Below the pieces are notes generated by a model. It saw only the letters and a list, made by a program, of their open reading frames with translations, was not told the DNA's origin and did no database searches. DNA of 5,076 nucleotides from Nitrososphaerales archaeon TH1177 (GTDB lineage Archaea; Thermoproteota; Nitrososphaeria; Nitrososphaerales; Nitrososphaeraceae), in assembly GCA_014523515.1 (NCBI GenBank), contig JAATVJ010000389.1, forward strand, positions 1-5,076, given 5' to 3'. Made by a program: the position numbers and the translations under genes. Below are positions 1 through 4,774 of the stretch, piece after piece (the first letter of the stretch is position 1; the number at the start of each line of letters is the position of its first letter).

Positions 1-43
1 ATGGTTTAAATAGTAATAAATAACTTATTAATGGTTACAAATT

Positions 44-70
44 TGAAAATAAACAAATATAAAAATTTTA
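44..70 (-). terminator. Possible T-rich terminator after the ThyX-like gene
   Basis: Beginning about 9 bases past the stop codon, the minus strand has runs of T5, T3, T3 and T4 broken by A and G. This is weaker than the two T4-A-T4/5-A-T7 tracts elsewhere in the window. The true end may lie farther left, outside the window. Confidence 0.3.
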
Positions 71-78
71 TCCATCAT

Positions 79-1716
79 TTATCTGATTTCTCTTTTTTTC
101 TTTTCTATATTTTTTTCACTTGATAATCTTTCTAGGTTATAATCATTAAGATCAACAAATTTTATTCCTTGAGATAAAAGAGGATGAACATCTCTTATTT
201 TTTTAAAAATTTCTTGACAGATATAACGATAATCAGGATGACCTTGTGGTACAGTTCTTAATTCAATCATATGCGTCGCTTCTCTAAGATTCAATTTAAT
301 AAAAAATGGATATCTATATGCAAAATTAACTACATATTGAGCTTCCTCAGGATAATCCTTGACAAGAATTTCAAATACCTCATTACATTTATACATGCAA
401 TCTTTGAAATCATTTAAAATTCCAAGATCAGAAATTTCCTTAGGCATATCATATCCATGTTTAGTAGAAAGTAATTGTCTTTCCAAAGTTAATATTCTAT
501 GTCGATGTAGATCACGAAACATTCCAAAATTAGTAAGCATTTCAAATGTATATTCAATCATTTCATAAGCTCTACCAGGACGTTGTCTTCTATTTGTTCG
601 TAAACTTGTATACGCCCTAATTATTTTGTGTCTATCTTCTATTGGTAAAGATCGTACAAATTCTGTAATTTTTGTAAGTGTATGTCCTGCTGCTTGTTCA
701 AATAGAATAGATGATGCAATTTTTACTTCTGCTTCAAAGTTATCTTCATAAAATATTAGATTTAAATAATTAAGATTAGAATTGATTGTAATATGTGAAA
801 GATATTCTTTAGCCATTTTGAGAATAATATCCTTTGTATTTTTTAGATAATTTTGCATAGATATTCCATATTGATTTTTTGCTCTATAAACAAACGATGG
901 AATTATCAAATTAAGCTCTTCATATAATTGATCAGATAAGACATTCATTTCACTTAAATTTGAGGCAGATAATCTTGTTAAAAGATATTCAAAAGCTCTT
1001 CCATTACCAGTAATACCTAAATTAGTAAGAGTAGATGCCGGTAAAAGCCCACGTAAAAGATCTAAAGATTTAGCTTTTATAGTACTCTTATATACTCTTT
1101 GAGCAGACTTTATATCATCAGATTCTTTTAAATTATTAAAGTATATATCATGTTTAGAAATAGAATCATAAAATTGAAAATTATCTATAGGTTCTCTTTC
1201 CATAATAAATTTTTGCATAGTTTCTAGATTCTTAGAATAAATATCAAAAGCATAGTTACATACTTCTAAATACATATCTGCATAATTAGAATTCATTATT
1301 TTTCTTTCTTTCAAATATTTATATTGACCATTATTTTTCTTATCAAAAGAAACGTATCTCGATGACTTTTCTAGATAGGACAAACCGATTCTTTGATCTT
1401 CTATGTTTTTAGCTGCAATATTAGATACGGATTCAATTGCAACCTGTGCTTCTCCTAATTCTGCAACGGAATCATCACCATATTCTAATAATACTCTTTT
1501 ATAAAATTCATCTCCACGATTAGGATTGTTTGCAAATTCATCTAAAAATATTCTACGCATACTTTTATCCGATCGTGAATATCGTGACATTAATGCACCT
1601 CGATCAACTTGTTTAGGCGTTATTATTGCAAAAATTGATTTATCGGTATTAGTAAAATGTGATAAAAGGATCTCTCTTTCTTTTTCAGAAAATAGTTCTT
1701 CAGTGAACGAATACAT
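79..1716 (-). CDS. Double-length (tandem) ThyX-like protein, FAD-dependent thymidylate synthase family
   Basis: 545 aa from ATG at 1716 (a TTG lies directly upstream at 1719; residue numbers below count that TTG as 1). ThyX enzymes are usually about 220-250 aa homotetramers that methylate dUMP to dTMP using FAD and methylene-tetrahydrofolate. Two ThyX-like halves are visible. Half 1 (about 30-280) has the S-x2-E-x-S-x-R-Y part of the signature (S114, E117, S119, R121, Y122), R223-x3-P227, N239 and R241, but the preceding RHR triad is replaced around Q109-I111. Half 2 (about 320-525) has an intact RHR (406-408), then N477-x-R479 and R488, but lacks the S/R residues after RHR, and Q461 stands where half 1 has R223. 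No frameshift or stop is present. A TATA-like element lies about 30 bases upstream, suggesting a leaderless mRNA. The family assignment is firm; catalytic thymidylate synthesis is not proven. A non-catalytic or altered role remains possible. Confidence 0.85.
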   Translation of the reverse strand: MYSFTEELFSEKEREILLSHFTNTDKSIFAIITPKQVDRGALMSRYSRSDKSMRRIFLDEFANNPNRGDEFYKRVLLEYGDDSVAELGEAQVAIESVSNIAAKNIEDQRIGLSYLEKSSRYVSFDKKNNGQYKYLKERKIMNSNYADMYLEVCNYAFDIYSKNLETMQKFIMEREPIDNFQFYDSISKHDIYFNNLKESDDIKSAQRVYKSTIKAKSLDLLRGLLPASTLTNLGITGNGRAFEYLLTRLSASNLSEMNVLSDQLYEELNLIIPSFVYRAKNQYGISMQNYLKNTKDIILKMAKEYLSHITINSNLNYLNLIFYEDNFEAEVKIASSILFEQAAGHTLTKITEFVRSLPIEDRHKIIRAYTSLRTNRRQRPGRAYEMIEYTFEMLTNFGMFRDLHRHRILTLERQLLSTKHGYDMPKEISDLGILNDFKDCMYKCNEVFEILVKDYPEEAQYVVNFAYRYPFFIKLNLREATHMIELRTVPQGHPDYRYICQEIFKKIRDVHPLLSQGIKFVDLNDYNLERLSSEKNIEKKKREIR

Positions 1717-1740
1717 CAATAAGATATAATAATTATTCTA

Positions 1741-1752
1741 TATTTATATAAT
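1741..1752 (-). promoter_or_regulatory. TATA-like promoter element of the ThyX-like gene
   Basis: Read on the minus strand the element is TTATATAAATA. Its centre is about 29-30 bases upstream of the ATG at 1716. Archaeal TATA boxes are usually centred about 26-27 bases before the transcription start, so the RNA would start within a few bases of the ATG, a leaderless transcript. No Shine-Dalgarno sequence is visible before the start, which agrees with this. Confidence 0.55.
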
Positions 1753-1761
1753 TAAAATAAC

Positions 1762-1778
1762 AAAAAAATAAAATAAAA
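1762..1778 (-). terminator. Oligo-T transcription terminator after the ferredoxin gene
   Basis: The minus strand carries T4-A-T4-A-T7, beginning 14 bases beyond the ferredoxin stop codon. There is no obvious hairpin, as expected for archaeal intrinsic termination at T-tracts. It lies just before the promoter of the ThyX-like gene, so it would separate the two transcripts. Confidence 0.55.
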
Positions 1779-1791
1779 GTTTTGGTTGATT

Positions 1792-2085
1792 TTAACCTTC
1801 TTCCCAACCTTTGTTAAACAATCCTGCTTTCTTTAATGGAATTGGTTGTCCCGGTGTATAGTCCATTGGTCTCATCCAGAAAATTGCCTTTGTTGGACAG
1901 ACACCAATACATGCACCATCAGAGATGCATCTTTCTGGATAAAATACAAAGGCTTTGCCTCTTTTCCACCCTTCTACTGGCTTTACTCTGAGGACATCTG
2001 GACCAAGAGTGGTACAAATTTCTACACATAGTGCACACCCAATACAGTGTTGTTCACTTATATCTGGAATAATTGCAACTGGCAT
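1792..2085 (-). CDS. Two-cluster ferredoxin with an Asp-substituted second motif
   Basis: 97 aa soluble iron-sulfur electron carrier, probably cytoplasmic since no signal peptide or membrane segment is seen. The first motif is C14-x2-C17-x2-C20-x3-C24, with Thr rather than Pro after C24. The second is C53-x2-D56-x2-C59-x3-C63-P64, where Asp replaces the usual second Cys. In two-cluster ferredoxins C14, C17, C20 and C63 would hold one [4Fe-4S] cluster. C53, C59, C24 and possibly D56 would hold a [3Fe-4S] or Asp-ligated [4Fe-4S] cluster. The segment after the second motif (about 68-92, with TPG and KK) recalls the Sulfolobus zinc-ferredoxin, although motif order is reversed and there is no N-terminal His-rich zinc extension. 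The ATG at 2085 is the only good start. The gene is about 42% G+C, clearly above its neighbours. It has its own promoter and terminator, so it is probably monocistronic. The redox partner is unknown. Confidence 0.9.
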   Translation of the reverse strand: MPVAIIPDISEQHCIGCALCVEICTTLGPDVLRVKPVEGWKRGKAFVFYPERCISDGACIGVCPTKAIFWMRPMDYTPGQPIPLKKAGLFNKGWEEG

Positions 2086-2117
2086 CTATTTCACTAATTT
2101 CGGATTCATCCTGAAAC

Positions 2118-2125
2118 TATTTAAA
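2118..2125 (-). promoter_or_regulatory. TATA-like promoter element of the ferredoxin gene
   Basis: The minus strand reads TTTAAATA, centred about 36-37 bases upstream of the ATG at 2085, which predicts a start site near 2095 and a leader of about 10 bases. A second AT-rich element, TTATATATA, lies farther upstream (about 2135-2143) and would give a leader near 28 bases. The sequence alone does not decide between them. Confidence 0.45.
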
Positions 2126-2164
2126 CCCTATGTCGTATATATAACACCGATATAATATTCTAAT

Positions 2165-2182
2165 AAAAAAATAAAAATAAAA
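2165..2182 (-). terminator. Oligo-T transcription terminator after the winged-helix gene
   Basis: The minus strand shows T4-A-T5-A-T7, about 54 bases past the winged-helix stop codon and upstream of the ferredoxin promoter. No stem-loop is needed or seen. Its layout is nearly the same as the T-tract behind the ferredoxin gene. Confidence 0.5.
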
Positions 2183-2235
2183 TTTAGTTTATTGGTTACT
2201 GTACTTGTTTTTGTTTTGTTTTGCTTTTTTATTAT

Positions 2236-2502
2236 TTAGAACTTTGTTGGAGTTTGTAATAATTCTCCAATTTCGTTATGCATTTTGAGAAAGTTTAATC
2301 CTTTTTCTGTAGTTTTATAGGTTTGAGTCCCCTCAAGATATTCTAAGAGATTGTTCTCAATTAAGACAGAAAGATATTCTCTTAATTGTGCATAACTAAG
2401 AAAAGCTTTGTACATAATTTTTGTCTTGGTTGCTCCTCCATTAGCTGCCTCTAGTATCATTGCTACTATTTCTGTTCTACTTCTGTATTTCACGATCATC
2501 AT
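2236..2502 (-). CDS. Small winged-helix DNA-binding protein (HTH_45 type)
   Basis: 88 aa from ATG at 2502; a second ATG follows at 2499 and a TTG precedes at 2508. It is almost entirely one winged-helix domain. Counting from the ATG at 2502 there is a basic N-terminus and helix 1 (Y-R-S-R then about 8-20), a turn rich in Gly/Ala, helix 2 (about 25-32, with K-I-M-Y-K), a recognition-type helix (about 36-50, L-S-Y-x-Q-L-R-E-Y-L), a wing (about 54-64, with Y-K-T-T) and a C-terminal helix starting E-K-G. This pattern matches the HTH_45 family (PF14947 as I recall), which is expanded in Nitrososphaerota and mostly uncharacterised. No ligand or sensor domain is present. It is divergent from acs across 227 bases, so regulation of itself and acs is a reasonable but untested inference. 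A TATA-like element 23-26 bases upstream implies a leaderless mRNA. Confidence 0.85.
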   Translation of the reverse strand: MMIVKYRSRTEIVAMILEAANGGATKTKIMYKAFLSYAQLREYLSVLIENNLLEYLEGTQTYKTTEKGLNFLKMHNEIGELLQTPTKF

Positions 2503-2518
2503 ACACAATATTTCTTTA

Positions 2519-2530
2519 TTTTAATATATT
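2519..2530 (-). promoter_or_regulatory. TATA-like promoter element of the winged-helix gene
   Basis: The minus strand reads AATATATTAAAA. Its centre is about 23 bases upstream of the ATG at 2502 and 26 bases upstream of the ATG at 2499. The second spacing fits a leaderless transcript best, which slightly favours 2499 as the true start. The region is so AT-rich that chance TATA-like strings are common. Confidence 0.4.
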
Positions 2531-2603
2531 GACAAAATGTAGTATAACATTATTCTCTATCATAACTCAATTTTTAATTATCATATAAAAAAATATTTTT
2601 AAT

Positions 2604-2633
2604 TAATTGTTAACTAAAATTAGATAACAATTA
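2604..2633. repeat. Inverted repeat in the winged-helix/acs divergent promoter region
   Basis: TAATTGTTA (2604-2612) and TAACAATTA (2625-2633) are perfect 9-base reverse complements. The arms are offset by 21 bases, about two helical turns, as in dimeric-regulator operators. A smaller perfect inverted repeat, GATAACAATTATC (2623-2635), overlaps the right arm. The composition is so AT-rich that a chance origin cannot be excluded. Confidence 0.35.
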
Positions 2634-2637
2634 TCAC

Positions 2638-2654
2638 TTAAATATATATAAATA
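2638..2654 (+). promoter_or_regulatory. Second, upstream TATA-like element facing acs
   Basis: TTAAATATATATAAATA is the longest TATA-like string in the intergenic region. It would place an RNA start near 2672-2674 and give acs a leader of about 56 bases. Because it is nearly symmetric it could also act on the minus strand. It may be an alternative acs promoter or simply AT-rich DNA. Confidence 0.25.
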
Positions 2655-2698
2655 TTTTAGTTAAAAAATATTAACCTATAATTATTATGTATTGTGAT

Positions 2699-2710
2699 AA
2701 TATTTAATTA
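2699..2710 (+). promoter_or_regulatory. TATA-like promoter element of acs
   Basis: AATATTTAATTA is centred about 25-26 bases before the ATG at 2730 and 28-29 before the ATG at 2733, a spacing that fits a leaderless acs transcript. The motif GTGATAAT (2694-2701) abuts and partly overlaps its upstream edge, where the TFB recognition element should lie. Confidence 0.45.
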
Positions 2711-2729
2711 AGAAGAATTGTCATTATAT

Positions 2730-4691
2730 ATGATGTCAATTGATAAAGACAATTCATCATCTGACATAAATTTTACAAGTTCACATTTGAAAATTTCATT
2801 AGATAAAAGTACTTTTCAAATTAAAAGAGCACAATCGTTGCAAAATATCGAAAAATTTTGGACAGAACAAGCAAAAAATTTAGTATGGAATAAATATTGG
2901 GATAAGACTTTGGAATGGAATCCTCCATTTGCCAAATGGTTTGTTGGTGGATTAGTAAATGCATCAATAAATTGCTTAGACAAACATATTAATTCTGAAA
3001 TCAAAAATAAGGCTGCCATAATATGGGAAGGAGAAAATGGAGAAAATATAACTCTAACATATTATCAACTCTATCAAAAAGTTAATCAATTTTCAAATGC
3101 CTTAAAAAATCTTGGTATAAGAAAAGGAGACCGTGTAACAATCTATTTGCCAATGGTTCCAGAACTTCCAATTGCAATTTTAGCTTGTTCAAGAATCGGT
3201 GCCATCCACAATGTAATTTTTTCTGGTTTTAGTTCTACAGCATTGGTGGATCGGATAAATGATGCCAAATCTAAGATCATAATTACTGCTGATGGAGGAT
3301 TTAGAAGAGGAAATATAATTGAATTAAAAAAAATTGTTGATGAAGCTATTATCAATACTCCTTCAATACAAAATGTTATAGTTCTACGACGAACGGGAAA
3401 TCACATTGAGATGAGAGGTAAAGATGTTTGGTGGCATGAGATAATTCAAAATCAATCATCTTATTGTGAACCTGAATTAATAGAAAGTATACATCCTCTT
3501 TTTATTCTTTATACATCTGGAACAACCGGTAAGCCAAAAGGAGTTGTTCATAGTACGGGAGGTTATTTGACACATATTTATTCTACAGCAAAATGGGTTT
3601 TCGATTTTAATCAACAAGATATTTTTTTCTGTACTGCAGATATAGGATGGATAACAGGTCATAGCTATATAGTTTATGCACCTTTAATGCATGGAGTAAC
3701 TGAGATACTGTATGAAGGAACAGCCGACTATCCACATCCAGATAGATATTGGTCGTTTATTGAAAAATATGGAATAACTATTTTGTATACTACACCTACT
3801 GCTCTTAGAATGTATATGAGATATGGCAACGAAATACCAAATTCATTTAATTTATCAACTCTTCGATTACTAGGAACAGTAGGAGAACCAATTAACCCAG
3901 AAGTATGGATGTGGTATTTTACAATAATTGGAAAGGAAAAATGTCCTATAGTAGATACATGGTGGCAAACAGAAACAGGCGGAATAATGATTAGCCATTG
4001 TACGGGAATAGATATTATGCCAATGAAACCAGGGTCAGCAATGTTTCCTGTACCAGGCGTAGATCTAGCTGTTGTAAATGAAGAAGGAAATACTTTACCA
4101 CAAAATCAAAAAGGTTATTTAGTTATTAGAAAGCCATGGCCAGGTATGTTAATGACTTTATGGGAAGATGATGGTAAGTATAAAAATAATTACTGGAAGT
4201 TTCAAAATTATTACTATTTTACTGGAGATTATGCTATTATAGATGATGAGCTTTATTTTTGGCTTTTAGGTAGATCAGATGATGTTATTAAAATTTCAGG
4301 ACATAGATTAGGTACAATTGAATTAGAAAGTACCTTTATATCACATGAATCTGTAGCTGAGGCAGCAGTCACTAGTAAACCTGATAGGATAAAAGGTGAA
4401 TCCATTATAGCATTCCTAGTATTAAAGAAAGATTTTGTTGAATCAGATCAATTACGTAAAGAAATAATAGAGCATATTAGAAACAATATAGGAGCTATCG
4501 CTACCCCAAATGAGGTATATTTTGTGGACAGGCTACCAAAAACAAGAAGTGGCAAAATAATGAGAAGATTATTAAAGTCTGTAGTTAGTGGTTTAACTAT
4601 AGGAGATACTACTACTCTAGAGGATGGCACATCCATTAAAGAAATTCAGAAAATCTATAATGACCTAAATGATATAATAAAAAATAAGTAG
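2730..4691 (+). CDS. acs: AMP-forming acetyl-CoA synthetase
   Basis: 653 aa from ATG at 2730 (ATG also at 2733; an in-frame TTG at 2718 gives 657 aa, and residue numbers here count from that TTG). It activates acetate with ATP and CoA to acetyl-CoA, AMP and pyrophosphate in the cytoplasm. The N-terminal ACS domain (about 40-96) holds W-x-P-P, WFVGG and N-x-C-L-D-x-H. The AMP-binding domain has the P-loop YTSGTTGKPKG (265-275), WITGHS (311-316), GTVGEP (386-391), DTWWQTETGG (413-422) and a GDYAI element (503-507). The hinge is GRSDD (518-522), followed by SGHR. The C-terminal domain ends with PKTRSGK (607-613), where K613 is the adenylation lysine and the usual site of control by lysine acetylation. 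Acetate-pocket residues I312, T313, V388 and W416 match those known for acetyl-specific enzymes. Length and motifs are complete. Propionate or 3-hydroxypropionate activity cannot be excluded. It appears to be a single-gene unit. Confidence 0.95.
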   Translation: MMSIDKDNSSSDINFTSSHLKISLDKSTFQIKRAQSLQNIEKFWTEQAKNLVWNKYWDKTLEWNPPFAKWFVGGLVNASINCLDKHINSEIKNKAAIIWEGENGENITLTYYQLYQKVNQFSNALKNLGIRKGDRVTIYLPMVPELPIAILACSRIGAIHNVIFSGFSSTALVDRINDAKSKIIITADGGFRRGNIIELKKIVDEAIINTPSIQNVIVLRRTGNHIEMRGKDVWWHEIIQNQSSYCEPELIESIHPLFILYTSGTTGKPKGVVHSTGGYLTHIYSTAKWVFDFNQQDIFFCTADIGWITGHSYIVYAPLMHGVTEILYEGTADYPHPDRYWSFIEKYGITILYTTPTALRMYMRYGNEIPNSFNLSTLRLLGTVGEPINPEVWMWYFTIIGKEKCPIVDTWWQTETGGIMISHCTGIDIMPMKPGSAMFPVPGVDLAVVNEEGNTLPQNQKGYLVIRKPWPGMLMTLWEDDGKYKNNYWKFQNYYYFTGDYAIIDDELYFWLLGRSDDVIKISGHRLGTIELESTFISHESVAEAAVTSKPDRIKGESIIAFLVLKKDFVESDQLRKEIIEHIRNNIGAIATPNEVYFVDRLPKTRSGKIMRRLLKSVVSGLTIGDTTTLEDGTSIKEIQKIYNDLNDIIKNK

Positions 4692-4699
4692 ATATTTAA

Positions 4700-4717
4700 T
4701 TGATTATTTTGATTATT
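4700..4717. repeat. Two tandem copies of a 9-base unit downstream of acs
   Basis: TTGATTATT occurs twice with no gap (4700-4708 and 4709-4717), beginning 8 bases past the acs stop codon. The T-rich stretch is a weak candidate for the acs terminator, but it lacks the long T runs seen behind the ferredoxin and winged-helix genes. Confidence 0.5.
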
Positions 4718-4730
4718 TACTAAAAGTAAA
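4716..4730. repeat. Short perfect inverted repeat between acs and the DUF192 gene
   Basis: TTTACT-AAA-AGTAAA has perfect 6-base arms and a 3-base centre. It lies 45 bases upstream of the ATG at 4775 and just after the tandem 9-base repeat. It could be an operator for the downstream gene or a weak stem in the acs 3' end; it is too short and AT-rich to decide. Confidence 0.35.
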
Positions 4731-4748
4731 ATTCAAATCACAGAGTCA

Positions 4749-4756
4749 TTATATTA
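4749..4756 (+). promoter_or_regulatory. Possible TATA-like element of the DUF192 gene
   Basis: TTATATTA is centred about 22 bases before the ATG at 4775. This is a little short for a leaderless start at that ATG and far too short for the TTG at 4763. It is the best candidate in the gap after acs, but weak. Confidence 0.3.
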
Positions 4757-4774
4757 CTTGAGTTGGTTCGCAAG

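Larger units (their letters stand above)
2503..2729. other. AT-rich divergent intergenic region between winged-helix gene and acs
   Basis: This is the largest non-coding stretch of the window. It contains the outward-facing TATA-like elements of both genes, an extra TATA-like string in the middle, one 9-base inverted repeat, and three copies of ATTATCA(C/T) in mixed orientation (2577-2584, 2630-2637, and the reverse complement at 2694-2701). I see no RNA gene and no open reading frame longer than a few codons. Confidence 0.6.

Noticed and set aside
31..123. 30-codon plus-strand ORF starting at ATG 31 with a TATA-like string (TTTAAATA) about 23 bases before it
   Set aside because: It overlaps the 3' end of the ThyX-like gene in antisense, and its product is a string of Lys, Asn and Phe typical of AT-rich noise. 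No family resemblance is seen.
359..568. Plus-strand open frame within the ThyX-like gene, and similar opposite-frame ORFs inside the ferredoxin and acs genes
   Set aside because: They lie wholly or almost wholly inside well-supported genes on the other strand, and show no domain-like pattern or promoter of their own.
79..1716. The ThyX-like gene as a pseudogene or an accidental fusion of two reading frames
   Set aside because: There is one continuous frame with no internal stop. The retained residues in each half are complementary rather than randomly lost, and both halves keep family spacing such as the 12-residue distance from the R-x3-P proline to the N-x-R asparagine.
2687..2707. Six-codon leader ORF (ATG at 2687, stop at 2705-2707) upstream of acs
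   Set aside because: If acs uses the TATA-like element at 2699-2710, this ORF is upstream of transcription. Nothing in it resembles an attenuator peptide.
2503..2729. A riboswitch or small RNA gene in the large intergenic region
   Set aside because: The DNA is almost all A and T with few G or C bases for stable stems, and no known riboswitch core is recognisable.
2718..2729. TTG at 2718 as the acs start codon
   Set aside because: Two ATG codons follow at 2730 and 2733, the TATA spacing fits 2730 better, and the added residues belong to no conserved domain. It cannot be strictly excluded.
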